A stretch of DNA of 64,000 bases from Mesoterricola silvestris. GTDB lineage: Bacteria > Acidobacteriota > Holophagae > Holophagales > Holophagaceae. The notes under the pieces were generated by a model. The model made no database searches. It had not been told where the DNA came from and was given only the letters and a program-made list of their open reading frames with translations. The stretch lies in contig NZ_AP027080.1 in assembly GCF_030295405.1 (NCBI RefSeq), positions 4,572,001 through 4,636,000 of the forward strand, read 5' to 3'. The position numbers and the translations under genes were made by a program. This document shows, piece by piece, positions 42,803 to 51,912 of the stretch (positions are counted from its first letter, which is position 1; every line of letters begins with the position of its first letter).

Positions 42803-44338
42803 TCAGGCGGGAATCTCCAGGACCGCCGAGAAGCCTTCGCCCATGGAATCGAAACGGAGCCCCCACCCTTCGTGGGCCGCCATCTGGTTGAGGAGGAAGA
42901 TCCCCACGCCCTGGCCCGCGCCGGCGTTGGGCGCCGCGCCGGCGAGGGCGCCCAGCTTGTGGGCGGGGATGCCGGGGCCCTCGTCGTGCACCTGGATCTC
43001 CACCAGGTTCCGGCGGCGCTGCACCCGGAGGCGCGTGGCGCCCGCGCCGTGGAGCAGGGCGTTCTCCAGGAGGGTGTTGAGGGCGGGCTGCAGGGCGTCC
43101 CCGGAAACCTGGAAGGCGACGTCCTCCACGTCGAGGCTCAGGGGCCTTCCTTCGCCTGCGAAGATGGGCTCCATCTGTTCCGCGAGCCGCTGGAAGAAGG
43201 CGGCGTCCACGGTCTGCAGCACCGGCTCCCGGCCTTCGGGCCTCACCCCTTCCAGGCCCGCTTCGATGATCTTCACGAGCTTGTCCACCTCGTCGCCGAT
43301 GCGCGCCAGGAGGGAATCCTGCACCTCCTTGGACAACCCGGCGTTGCGCACGGTGTCGCAGCGGAGCTTCAGCACCGTGAGGGGGGTCTTGAGGCTGTGG
43401 GCGAGGAAGGCCAGCTGGTCGGCCCGGAGGCGGTCCCGCCGGCTGACGTACAGGTGGAGCAGACACCCCAGGCCCAGGAGCAGGACGAAGGCGGCGTGGA
43501 CCGTCCAGGCCGTGCGGGTCCAGGTGCGCAGCTCGTGGGCCATGAGGGCGTCCTGGGCCGGGGTGGCCAGGATGCCCACGACCCAGGGGTCGCCGAAGGC
43601 GAGGCTGAGGTCCGGGAAAAGGGCGTAGAACGTGGGCTTGGTCACCGGGAGCAGCCAGCTCCGGCGGGGAAGACCGCCTGCTTCGGTGTTCTTGCGCCCC
43701 ATGATGGGGTCCCGTCCGTAGCGCGTGAGCGCGAAGCGGAAGGGGGCCCTGTCGCCGGTCACGGATTTCAGGAACCGTTCCGTGGCCGGGGCGGAGGGGC
43801 GCCATACCTTGAATTCCCACCACCGCCCCGCGGCCAGGCCGAGCACGGCCTCGTCGGTGGCGCGGGGGTTGTCCTGGACCGGGGGGAGCCAGGTGGGGGC
43901 CCCGGAGGCCTGGGCCTCCCGGGCCCAGCGCAGGAGGCGCGCGGATTCCTCCCCGGCGGGGCGGAGGCGGCTCCCCTCCCGGATCCACACCTCGCCCTTG
44001 GCCGGATCCGCGACGGCGTGGAGGAGGCTGTCCTCCTCCAGCGCCTGTCGCAGTTCCGCCTCGTCGCCCCGGGTGAAGGCCGGGATGGGCAGGGCCTGGG
44101 TCCAGGCCTTGACGACGGCCTTGCCCCCTTCGTGGGCCAGGCCCTCCCAGGCCTGCGCGGCCACGCCCATGCGGTGGCTCGTGTACATGCCGGGGAGGAA
44201 GGCGCTCAGGACCGCCGCCAGGGCCCAGATCCCCAGCAGCACCGGCGGCGACAGGAGCTTCCCGTAGCCGCGCAGGGGCCGCCACCGCAAGCGGCGGGAT
44301 CTGGGCCGGCAGACCTGGACCGAAGGCATGGACTCCAT
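42803..44338 (-). CDS. Sensor histidine kinase linked to the TonB receptor
   Basis: The protein is 511 residues. An N-terminal membrane segment (PVLLGIWALAAVLSAFLPGM) precedes a periplasmic sensor of about 190 residues with no recognised fold. A second membrane helix (TVHAAFVLLLGLGCLLHLYV) leads to HisKA with FLAHSLKTPLTVL and a HATPase domain (NTLLENALLHGAG, HDEGPGIPAHKLGAL, GVGIFLLNQMAAHEGWGLR). The sequence between phospho-His and Thr is HSLKTP, the canonical HxxKTP. It starts 19 nt after the TonB receptor stop, so it is co-transcribed. Its response regulator is probably at 47535. Confidence 0.88.
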   Translation of the reverse strand: MESMPSVQVCRPRSRRLRWRPLRGYGKLLSPPVLLGIWALAAVLSAFLPGMYTSHRMGVAAQAWEGLAHEGGKAVVKAWTQALPIPAFTRGDEAELRQALEEDSLLHAVADPAKGEVWIREGSRLRPAGEESARLLRWAREAQASGAPTWLPPVQDNPRATDEAVLGLAAGRWWEFKVWRPSAPATERFLKSVTGDRAPFRFALTRYGRDPIMGRKNTEAGGLPRRSWLLPVTKPTFYALFPDLSLAFGDPWVVGILATPAQDALMAHELRTWTRTAWTVHAAFVLLLGLGCLLHLYVSRRDRLRADQLAFLAHSLKTPLTVLKLRCDTVRNAGLSKEVQDSLLARIGDEVDKLVKIIEAGLEGVRPEGREPVLQTVDAAFFQRLAEQMEPIFAGEGRPLSLDVEDVAFQVSGDALQPALNTLLENALLHGAGATRLRVQRRRNLVEIQVHDEGPGIPAHKLGALAGAAPNAGAGQGVGIFLLNQMAAHEGWGLRFDSMGEGFSAVLEIPA

Positions 44339-44356
44339 TCTAGCGGCGATCGGGGA

Positions 44357-47284
44357 TCAGAACTTCATGCCCAGGATGACCTGGACCATGCGGGGGAAGG
44401 TGTTGCCCTGCCCCAGGCCGTAGGTGGGATTGGGATTGAAGACGTTGGTGGCCAGCGAACCATCGGGCGCGCTGGGGGCGTGCGGGAAGGTCATGCCCTG
44501 GCTGACGACGGTGCCGCTGGTGTCCCGGGTCATGTAGCGCACCCGGTTCAGGACGTTGATGATGTTGGCCTTCCCGTAGATCAGGGTCTTGCCCACGAGC
44601 TTGTGTTCGTATCCGGTCTGGAGGTCCAGGGTCCACACTTCGGGCTGGCGCAGGACGCCCATTTCGGGGAAGTAGCGGGTGTAGGAGGAAGCATAGCCCT
44701 GGTTCTGCAGGTCCAGGGTGGTCTGGGCGGTGCCCGAGCGGAAGGACACCGCCGTTCCGGACTTGTAGGTGCCCACCAGGCCCAGGTTCACGGTTCCGCG
44801 CCCCAGGACGATTCGGTAGTTGGCGTCGGCGTTGATCATCACGGGCACGTCCAGGCCAGGGGCGGGGCCCGTGGGGTTGAGCTGGCTGGTGGGGATGTTC
44901 CCGGTGCCGAAGTCGTTGGACTGGGAGGTGGCGCCGCCCAGGTTCACGCCGGCGTTCTCGAAAGTCCGGCTCCACGTGGCGTTGCCGCCCACGGTGAAGT
45001 CCTCCCCGATGCGCCGCCGGTAGGACATCTCCACGCCGTAGTAGTCCTGCTTGGCGTTGGGGTCGTTCTTGATGACGATCTTCGCGATCCCCGGGGCCAT
45101 GCCGTTTCCGTAGCAGTAATCGTCCAGGAACTGGTCGTTCCACCGCCGGACGAAGGTGACCGAAAGATTCTGGACGGCGCTTGTGTAGGTGTAGCCGAAG
45201 GTCGCCTCCAGCGTCCGGGGGGCCTTGATGTTGGGATCCACGAAGACGTTGCGGTTCAGGAGGGGGTCGGTGACCTTGTTGGGGTTGGCGGCCCCGGTCC
45301 TGCCGGCCATGTTGCCCCAGGCTGCCCAGTTGACGGATCCATCGGCCAGAAGGGCATCCAGGCCATTGCCCTGGTTGGCCCCCCCCGTGCCCACGTACAC
45401 GTACTCGCGGGTGATGGGCGCCGACGTCACGGTGGCCGTCCTCAGGTTGCCCTGGTTGATCATTCCGGAGTACTGGGCCAGGCCGCCACGGAACACATGG
45501 ACCTTGTCGCCCTTGAGGTCGTAGCTCGCTCCCAGGCGGGGCGCCAGGCTCTGGAAGGAGTAGGTGATGTTCTCGGGGTTGTTGGCGCTCTTGTACGTGT
45601 CGAAGCGCAGGCCGAGGTTGAAGGACCAGTTGTCATTGACCTTCCACACATCGTTCACGTAGAGGCTGTTCACCTTCGTGTCGGCCTCGCCCGAGGTGGG
45701 GAAGTACTGGTACAGGGCGGTATCGGTGGCGTTGAACGCGGTGAGGCCGCGGTTGGCGAGGCTGATCGAGGTGGCTCCGGGCAGATAGTTCCGGAACACG
45801 ATCTCATAGTTGGACGGCGTAGGGGAGGCCGCCCCGGTGCGGGTGAAATGGTAGAACTGGAGGCCGCCCTCCACGTCGTGCGTGCCCATGGCTTCCACCA
45901 TCCAGGTCAGGTTGATTCCGCCGGTCTTGGTGTGGCTATCGTCCTGGTTGTCGGAGCCGTAGCCGTTGTCCAGGACATCGCTGGATTCCAGCTCCTTCCA
46001 GGTGGGCTTGATCTTGCCGCCGGTGGGACCGGTGCCGGTGCCGCCGCTCCTGGAATAGGCGTCGTTGAGCTTGACGTCCAGGGCCAGGGAGGACGTGAGC
46101 TGGGCGAGGTAACCCAGGGAGTGGTAGCCCTTCTTCGTCTTGGTGAGACCGCTGAGGGTTTCCAGGGTCGTCACGTTGCCGTTGGAAATGCCGTTCAGGT
46201 CCCTGGAATTGGATTCGTTCATTTCCGCCGACAGCCGGTGGCTGAGGCTCACCTGCCAGTCGATCTTGGCGTCCAGCAGGTAGGAATCCCGGACGATGGT
46301 GTAGGGCACCTCGGCGCCCATGGAGGGCTGGGTCTTGGACACGATGCGCGTCTCGGGACTGTTGGTCTGGTAGGCCACCGCGAAGAAGAGCTTGTCCTTG
46401 ATGATGGGGCCCGTGAGGGTGTAGCTCTGGATGGTCTGGTGGTGATCGGCGACCGGGGACCAGGTGAGGGGGTAGTGGTAGAGGTTGGAGTAGTAGTAGG
46501 CCACCCCGGGCATGCGGTACTTGGAATTCCACTTGTCGTTGGTGATCTCGAAGCGGCTGGAGCCGGAGAATTCGTTGGTCCCGCTCTTGGTGGTGACGTT
46601 CAGCACGCCCCCGGTGAAGCGGCCGTACTTGGCGGAGACGCCGCTGGTGAGCACCTGCACCTGGTCGATGAAATCGTTGTTGAGAAGGACGATCTTGCCG
46701 CCGTAGTTGGCGTCGGAGGCGGCCACGCCGTCCACCACGTAGGTGTTGTTCTGGGCGTCGGTGCCGTGGATGGAGTCCATCACCGATCCCGGGGCCCGGA
46801 AGGTGGTGGCGTCCAGGCGGTTCGTGCCCATGTAGTAGATGGGCAGATCGCTGATCTCGGTCATGGTGAGCACCAGGCCGGTGGTGGCCTGGGCGGTGTC
46901 GATGGTCTCGAGGCCGCGGCTGTCCACCACCTCCACGGTGATGCCCTGGGCGCCGAGCTTGATGTCCATGCGGTTGGTCTGGTTGGCGACCACCGTCAGG
47001 GCCGAATCGAAGCCGGAGGTGCCGGGGGCGGAGACCTTGATGCGCACGCTGCCCGGGACCATCTGCCGGAAGATGAATTCGCCGCGGTTGTTGGTGCGCA
47101 GCTCCTGCACGCCGCGGGAGGTGAGGGCCTGCACCAGGGCGCCGTTGACGACCTTCCCGTCGGGACCTTTCACCGTTCCCATGATGTTGCCGACCGAGCT
47201 GCTCTGGCTGAAGAGCAGCCCCGATGACGCCACGAGCAGGGCGGCGATGCGCCCCGTTTCCCAGATTGAATGACGGTTGGTCAT
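44357..47284 (-). CDS. TonB-dependent receptor, Oar-like with carboxypeptidase-regulatory N-terminus
   Basis: The protein is 975 residues. A signal peptide (MTNRHSIWETGRIAALLVASSGLLFSQ) leads to a CarboxypepD_reg beta-sandwich with VGNIMGTVKGPDGKVVNGAL, typical of Bacteroidota/Acidobacteriota Oar proteins. It is followed by a plug domain (TYVVDGVAASDANYGG, VLTSGVSAKYGRFTGGVLNVTTKSGTNEFSG) and the outer-membrane barrel, ending in the aromatic-terminated strand FPRMVQVILGMKF. It is a probable receptor for large substrates such as polysaccharides or peptides. The downstream sensor kinase and divergent response regulator suggest its expression is signal-controlled. Confidence 0.93.
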   Translation of the reverse strand: MTNRHSIWETGRIAALLVASSGLLFSQSSSVGNIMGTVKGPDGKVVNGALVQALTSRGVQELRTNNRGEFIFRQMVPGSVRIKVSAPGTSGFDSALTVVANQTNRMDIKLGAQGITVEVVDSRGLETIDTAQATTGLVLTMTEISDLPIYYMGTNRLDATTFRAPGSVMDSIHGTDAQNNTYVVDGVAASDANYGGKIVLLNNDFIDQVQVLTSGVSAKYGRFTGGVLNVTTKSGTNEFSGSSRFEITNDKWNSKYRMPGVAYYYSNLYHYPLTWSPVADHHQTIQSYTLTGPIIKDKLFFAVAYQTNSPETRIVSKTQPSMGAEVPYTIVRDSYLLDAKIDWQVSLSHRLSAEMNESNSRDLNGISNGNVTTLETLSGLTKTKKGYHSLGYLAQLTSSLALDVKLNDAYSRSGGTGTGPTGGKIKPTWKELESSDVLDNGYGSDNQDDSHTKTGGINLTWMVEAMGTHDVEGGLQFYHFTRTGAASPTPSNYEIVFRNYLPGATSISLANRGLTAFNATDTALYQYFPTSGEADTKVNSLYVNDVWKVNDNWSFNLGLRFDTYKSANNPENITYSFQSLAPRLGASYDLKGDKVHVFRGGLAQYSGMINQGNLRTATVTSAPITREYVYVGTGGANQGNGLDALLADGSVNWAAWGNMAGRTGAANPNKVTDPLLNRNVFVDPNIKAPRTLEATFGYTYTSAVQNLSVTFVRRWNDQFLDDYCYGNGMAPGIAKIVIKNDPNAKQDYYGVEMSYRRRIGEDFTVGGNATWSRTFENAGVNLGGATSQSNDFGTGNIPTSQLNPTGPAPGLDVPVMINADANYRIVLGRGTVNLGLVGTYKSGTAVSFRSGTAQTTLDLQNQGYASSYTRYFPEMGVLRQPEVWTLDLQTGYEHKLVGKTLIYGKANIINVLNRVRYMTRDTSGTVVSQGMTFPHAPSAPDGSLATNVFNPNPTYGLGQGNTFPRMVQVILGMKF

Positions 47285-47534
47285 GTGCGGGCTCCCGGAA
47301 AGTGGTTGGAATGATTTTTGGCTTGTCTGATCCTTGCCTTCCGGGAAGGCCGGGTCCAGTTAAGGCAGACAAAAGAACATTCCATTTATTAGCCGGGCTC
47401 GATGCGTTCGTAACCTTAGTGCGAAAACGAATTAGGGATCTTTCGGACCCGACCTTCCGGAAAAGAGCGTGCAGGCCCGGTGCGGCTCGCGGAAGGGGTG
47501 CGCGCAGGGGCCCCTTTGTGCTTAATCTTTGATC

Positions 47535-48251
47535 ATGGCAGTCAAACCGTTTCCACCCAACCGCATCCTCGTCATCGAGGACGAACCCGAGATCGCGGAG
47601 ATGCTCACGCTGAACCTGGAGGCCGCGGGGTTCCGGGTGGAGGCCACGGGCGACGGCGCCACGGGCCTGGCGATCCAGGAGCGGGACCCGGCCGATCTCA
47701 TCGTGCTCGATCTCATGCTCCCCAAGGTGGGCGGCTTCGAGGTGCTCCACATTCTCCGCCGCCGCCACGACGCGGTGCCCATCCTCATCCTCACCGCCCG
47801 CACCGGGGACGCCGACCGCATCCAGGGGCTCTCCCGGGGAGCCGACGACTACCTGGGGAAACCCTTCTCCGTCCTCGAGCTCATCGCCCGCATCCACGCC
47901 ATCCTTCGCAGGACCCACAACCTGGAGGCCCAGCCCCGGGTGCTGCGCAGCGGGCCCTTCCGCATCAACCTCCTGCAACTGGTCGTGCACCGGGGACGCT
48001 CCGACCTGAACCTCACGCTGCGGGAGTTCCGCCTGCTGGAAGTGCTGGTGTCGAACCCCGGCAGGATCAACAGCCGCCAGGAGCTGCTCAACATGGCCTG
48101 GGACCCCGACGGCAAGCCCATGCCCAGGACCGTGGACGTGCACATCGGCACCCTGCGCAAGAAGCTCGGGGACTCGGACAAGTCCCCCTTCATCCAGACC
48201 CTGGACCGGGAGGGGTACCGGTGGATGCTGCCCGTGGTGCCGGAGGGCTGA
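47535..48251 (+). CDS. OmpR-family response regulator divergent from the TonB receptor
   Basis: The protein is 238 residues from the ATG at 47535. A receiver domain with RILVIEDEPEI and phospho-acceptor D59 in LIVLDLMLPKVGG, conserved Lys in YLGKPFSVLE, is followed by an OmpR/PhoB winged helix (LNLTLREFRLLEVLVSNPGR, RTVDVHIGTLRKKLGD, IQTLDREGYRWML). The divergent TonB receptor starts 250 bp away and its downstream gene is a histidine kinase, so this regulator likely controls that receptor. The shared intergenic region is AT-richer, as expected for promoters. Confidence 0.93.
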   Translation: MAVKPFPPNRILVIEDEPEIAEMLTLNLEAAGFRVEATGDGATGLAIQERDPADLIVLDLMLPKVGGFEVLHILRRRHDAVPILILTARTGDADRIQGLSRGADDYLGKPFSVLELIARIHAILRRTHNLEAQPRVLRSGPFRINLLQLVVHRGRSDLNLTLREFRLLEVLVSNPGRINSRQELLNMAWDPDGKPMPRTVDVHIGTLRKKLGDSDKSPFIQTLDREGYRWMLPVVPEG

Positions 48252-48444
48252 ACCGCGGCTGTGTCGGAAGAATGCCGGCGGATGCCCGCGCCGTTCGGCG
48301 GCGGCGGGAACGTTCACCCTCCCTCCCATCCCATCCGGCATCCTTCCCGCGCCGATGGGCGGCGGCCCCGCCCGCGCCCAGGCGAAGCGGCAGACCCTTT
48401 GCTGCATGGATCCTGGAGCCGTGCTCCGGATGGGAGATGACACC

Positions 48445-48942
48445 ATGGGAAGGCGAAGAGGACCCGGCCCCGGAAGGGGCCTCCACCGCGCGGGCATCGC
48501 CCTGCCGCTCCTGGCCCTGACGGCCTGCGCCGTGCCAGTGCCCGGGACCATCAATCTGTACGATCTCTCGGGCTCCAACCTCATGCGCTGCGATTCCGTC
48601 ACCCGGGACCCCGGCCGTTCCAGGGGCGTGCTGCAGTGCAGCGCCACCGGCGGGGAGAAGTTCCAGGGCGAATGGGTGACCATGGCCCGCACCGCCGAAA
48701 AGGCCGCGGGCACCTGGGCTTCGCTTCCCTCCACCCCCGCTGACGCGCTGGCGGCGCGGTGGAGCTGGGGCGCCGGCTACGGGGTGGACATGGAGTCCCT
48801 GGCGGGCACCTACGGGATGTTCCTCCTCTACGGGAGCAAGGGCACCGTCATCGACGGCGTGTTCATCTTCCGGGGCGACCGGCGGGGCATCATGGGCATC
48901 GCCACCGACAACAAGGGCCACCGCTACAAGGTCATGGGATGA
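48445..48942 (+). CDS. Putative lipoprotein of unknown function
   Basis: The protein is 165 residues from the ATG at 48445 preceded by GGGAG. A basic N-terminus runs into LPLLALTACAVPVP, where LTAC is a lipobox-like processing site, so a lipoprotein with cleavage before Cys is expected. The mature part (GTINLYDLSGSNLMRCDSVT, SATGGEKFQGEWVTMART, GTYGMFLLYGSKGTVIDGVF) suggests a small beta-rich domain. No family is recognised. It is followed directly by a beta-barrel-like gene, overlapping by 4 nt if the earlier ATG of that gene is used. Confidence 0.65.
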   Translation: MGRRRGPGPGRGLHRAGIALPLLALTACAVPVPGTINLYDLSGSNLMRCDSVTRDPGRSRGVLQCSATGGEKFQGEWVTMARTAEKAAGTWASLPSTPADALAARWSWGAGYGVDMESLAGTYGMFLLYGSKGTVIDGVFIFRGDRRGIMGIATDNKGHRYKVMG

Positions 48943-48953
48943 GGGGCACCCGC

Positions 48954-49457
48954 ATGCGCACGACGATCCTCCTCCTGGCCTGCGGCGCCGCCCTCGCGGG
49001 CGGGGACCTGCGGGTGCAGCTCCAGCTGGCCTCCCCCCAGGGGGACCTGCGCGAGGCCTCCGGCGGCAGGCTGGGCTACGGCCTGGGCATCCACACCGAG
49101 GTGGCCCTGGCCAACGGCGACAACCTGCGGCCCCGGGCCGACCTCCTCTTCTTCCCCGCCTTCAAGCTCGCGGGCGTGGAGAACAGGACCTCCAGCCTGG
49201 GCGTGGGCTGCGACTACCTGAAGTGGCTCCCGGGGCGGCTGAACGCGGTGTACCTGGTGGGCGGGGCCGCGGTGCTCCGCTGGTCGAACCAGACCGTGGG
49301 CACCGGCTCCGGCGACACCACGCGCCTGGGCCTGTCCGCGGGGGCGGGCCTGCGCATCACCGAATCCCTGGGGTGGGAAGGCAGGTACAGCTTCTCCCCC
49401 CTCAGCCGGAGCATCAGGGCGCGCACGCTGGGGTTCGGGTTCACTTACCGGTTCTAA
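48954..49457 (+). CDS. Small outer-membrane beta-barrel-like protein
   Basis: The protein is 167 residues from the ATG at 48954 after GAGGGG. A signal peptide (MRTTILLLACGAALAGG) is followed by alternating strands of an OmpW/OmpA-like eight-stranded barrel: DLRVQLQLASPQGDLREA, LGYGLGIHTEVALANGDNLR, TSSLGVGCDYLKWLP, AVYLVGGAAVLRWSN, and a C-terminal GRYSFSPLSRSIRARTLGFG with final aromatic FTYRF. The function is unknown. The upstream lipoprotein may be a partner. Confidence 0.72.
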   Translation: MRTTILLLACGAALAGGDLRVQLQLASPQGDLREASGGRLGYGLGIHTEVALANGDNLRPRADLLFFPAFKLAGVENRTSSLGVGCDYLKWLPGRLNAVYLVGGAAVLRWSNQTVGTGSGDTTRLGLSAGAGLRITESLGWEGRYSFSPLSRSIRARTLGFGFTYRF

Positions 49458-49775
49458 GTGGGCGTCGGCAAGCCCCAGGTTCCTTGAAACCGCGATGAAG
49501 GGGCTCTTCCAGGCTGTGCGGATCCCATTTCATCCCATCAATCGGCGTTCATCCCTGTTTCCGCAGGGCCAGAGCAGGGACGGGTCGGCGCATGCAGATC
49601 AACGACGCGCCGCCCCACCTCATCGCTGGCCCTGCGGGAACAGGGATGAACCGGATGCACAGGATGGAGGGGATGAAAGAGGGGACTGTTCGAATTCGAC
49701 AGGTGATTCCCGGCGATTTGCCCAGATATAAGAAGGGGCGGCTTAGGTATCATTTCCGGAAAAGGAGGCCCGGAC
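49458..49775. other. Intergenic region containing a palindromic repeat
   Basis: About 320 bases without a convincing gene. It holds the intact palindromic repeat at 49550-49648 and the SD (AAAGGAGG) of the next gene. The flanking genes are co-directional. Confidence 0.5.
49550..49648. repeat. Intact intergenic palindromic repeat (REP-like)
   Basis: The left arm 49550-49572 and right arm 49626-49648 are complementary at 22 of 23 positions (CATCCCTGTTTCCGCAGGG versus the complement of CCCTGCGGGAACAGGGATG). An inner dyad lies around GGGTCGGCGC and GCGCCGCCCC. It is a sister of the intron-interrupted copy at 38961/40963; partial copies lie near 13016 and 24922. Confidence 0.85.
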
Positions 49776-50624
49776 GTGGACGTCGCATGGTACTACTCGG
49801 CCGGAGGCCAGGACAGGACGGGACCCGTTTCCTGGGCGGAGATCGAGGCCGCCTACCGCAGCGGCGTCATCGGCCCCCAGAGCCTGCTGTGGGCCTCCCA
49901 CCTGGCGGGCTGGGTCCCGGCGGGGACCCTCCTGGACGCGCCCACGCCGCCGCCCCCTCCGGCCTCCGGCCCGGCGGAGGCGCCCGGGAGCCGAGCAGCC
50001 TTCCACTGCGGGCTCTGGGCCCTCCTCTCCATGTGCCTGTGCTTTCCCGTGGCCCTGGCCCTGGCCATCGCGGCCATCGTGCAGAACCAGAAGGCCTCGC
50101 GCATGGCGCGGGAGAACCCCGGGACCTACCGCAAGCCCGGCAACGGGGGGCTGGTGATGGCCATCATCGCCCTGTGCGTCCTGCCCCTGCTCGCGCTCCT
50201 GGGCATCGTCAGCGCCATCGCCATCCCGGCCTTCCTCGGCCAGCGGGAGCGGGCCCGGGACAAGGCCGCCATCGCCAACCTGGATTCGGGGCTGTACGCC
50301 CTGGCGGGGGATTTCGACCGGCTCAAGGACCGCGCCCCCCAGGAGATCAAGGCGGGCCTGGAGGCGGGGCTGAGGGCCCAGCCCGGCCGGAACCCCTGGA
50401 ACGAGGCGGCCCCCGCCTTCTCGTACGAGGTGGAGGTGGTCACGGGCACCGATGGCCAGGGGTTCCGGGACGCCACCCGGGCCGCGGGCGGCGCCCTGGG
50501 TCAGTGCGCCTACGTCGTCCAGTTCCCGGGCGAACACCAGCCCGGGATGGTGGGCGGGGTGGTGCGCACGAAGAACCCCGTCGGCGGTTCCCCCTGGTTC
50601 GTGAAGGTCAGGTCCCTGGACTGA
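49776..50624 (+). CDS. DUF4339 (GYF-like) membrane protein with pilin-like segment
   Basis: The protein is 282 residues from a GTG at 49776 after AAAGGAGG. The N-terminal GYF_2/DUF4339 domain reads WYYSAGGQDRTGPVSWAEIE, SGVIGPQSLLWASHLAGWVP. A Pro-rich linker, a DUF4190-like double membrane segment (LWALLSMCLCFPVALALAIA) and a second hydrophobic stretch with VSAIAIPAFLGQRERARDKA, reminiscent of type IV pilin N-termini, follow. The C-terminal domain is soluble. No function is assigned; similar proteins are abundant in Acidobacteriota and Planctomycetota. It overlaps the proA stop by 17 nt on the opposite strand. Confidence 0.75.
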   Translation: MDVAWYYSAGGQDRTGPVSWAEIEAAYRSGVIGPQSLLWASHLAGWVPAGTLLDAPTPPPPPASGPAEAPGSRAAFHCGLWALLSMCLCFPVALALAIAAIVQNQKASRMARENPGTYRKPGNGGLVMAIIALCVLPLLALLGIVSAIAIPAFLGQRERARDKAAIANLDSGLYALAGDFDRLKDRAPQEIKAGLEAGLRAQPGRNPWNEAAPAFSYEVEVVTGTDGQGFRDATRAAGGALGQCAYVVQFPGEHQPGMVGGVVRTKNPVGGSPWFVKVRSLD

Positions 50625-51912
50625 GGTCCCGATGCAGGAAGGGCCGGCCCCCGGGGCCGGCGTAGTCCGCCACGATCTGGCCGTGGCCCCGCAAGAGGTA
50701 CTTGACGGTGACCAGCCCCTCGATGCCCACGGGGCCCCGGGCGTGGATGCGGGAGGTGCTGATGCCCACCTCGGCGCCGAACCCGTAGCGGTAGCCGTCC
50801 GCGAAGCGGGTGGAGGCGTTGTGGTAGACCCCCGCGGCGTCCACTTCCCGCAGGAACCGCGCGGCGGCGTCGGGATCCTCCGTGACGATGGCCTCGGTGT
50901 GGGCGCTGCCGTGGGCGCGGATGTGGGCCAGGGCCGCGTCCAGGTCGTCCACGACGCGCAGGGCGAGGATGGGCGCGCCGTACTCCGCGTCCCAGTCCGC
51001 CTCCGAGGCGGGGACCAGGTCCGGCAGGAGGGCCCGGCAGCGCGGGCACCCGCGCAGCTCCGTGCCGGGCAGGCCCCGGGCGAGGAGGGGCAGGATCACG
51101 GGCGCGCAGTCCCGGTGCAGGAGGACGGTCTCGGTGGCGTTGCAGGCGGCTGGGTACTGGAGCTTGCCGTCCCGGGCCAGGGCCACGGCCATGGCGGGGT
51201 CCGCGGCCGCGTCGATGTAGAGGTGGCAGACCCCCTCGGCGTGGCCGAGCACGGGGATGCGGGTGCGGGCCTTGATGGATCGCACCAGGGCGGAGGATCC
51301 CCTCGGGATGACCAGGTCCACGTCCCCGTCCAGGGCCAGGAGCGCGTCCACGTCGGCGCGGTCCTGGAGCACCTGCAGGGCGTCCCCGGGCAGGCCTTCC
51401 TCCTCCAGGCACCGCCTCAGGATGTCCACCAGGGCCCGCACGGAGGCGGCGGCCTCGCGGCCCCCCTTGAGGAGGGCGGCGTTGCCGCTCTTGATGGCCA
51501 GGGCCCCGATCTGCACGGCGGCGTCGGGCCGACTTTCGAAGATCACGGCCAGCACCCCCAGGGGCACGCTCACGCGCTGGAGTTCCAGGCCCTCGTCCAG
51601 GAGGCGGCGCAGGTCCACGCGCCCCAGGGGATCCCGCAGCCCGGCCACGGCCTCCAGGCCCCGGGCCATCTCCTCCACCTTCGCGGCGTCCACCTTCAGC
51701 CGCTGGAAGGCCGAGGCGTCCAGTTCGCCCGCGGCCAGGAGCGCCCGGGCCCCGTCCAGGTCCCGGGCGTTGGCCTCCAGGAGTTCCGGGCAGGCCGAGC
51801 GCAGGGCGGCGGCGGCGCGCCGCAGCACCCCGTCCCGGGCCCCGGCGGAGGCGACCCCCAGGAGGTTCGAGGCGGCCCGGGCCTGGCGGGCCATGTGGCG
51901 CACGGTGCTCAT
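50608..51912 (-). CDS. proA: Gamma-glutamyl phosphate reductase
   Basis: This 434-residue aldehyde-dehydrogenase-fold enzyme has the catalytic C257 in LQYPAACNATETVL, the VIFESRPDAAVQIGALAIKSGNA segment and the C-terminal GPVGIEGLVTVKYLLRGHGQ signature of ProA. It reduces gamma-glutamyl phosphate to glutamate semialdehyde with NADPH in proline synthesis. Length is normal. It overlaps proB by ATGA (51912-51909), completing a proC-proB-proA operon. Confidence 0.95.
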   Translation of the reverse strand: MSTVRHMARQARAASNLLGVASAGARDGVLRRAAAALRSACPELLEANARDLDGARALLAAGELDASAFQRLKVDAAKVEEMARGLEAVAGLRDPLGRVDLRRLLDEGLELQRVSVPLGVLAVIFESRPDAAVQIGALAIKSGNAALLKGGREAAASVRALVDILRRCLEEEGLPGDALQVLQDRADVDALLALDGDVDLVIPRGSSALVRSIKARTRIPVLGHAEGVCHLYIDAAADPAMAVALARDGKLQYPAACNATETVLLHRDCAPVILPLLARGLPGTELRGCPRCRALLPDLVPASEADWDAEYGAPILALRVVDDLDAALAHIRAHGSAHTEAIVTEDPDAAARFLREVDAAGVYHNASTRFADGYRYGFGAEVGISTSRIHARGPVGIEGLVTVKYLLRGHGQIVADYAGPGGRPFLHRDLSPGT

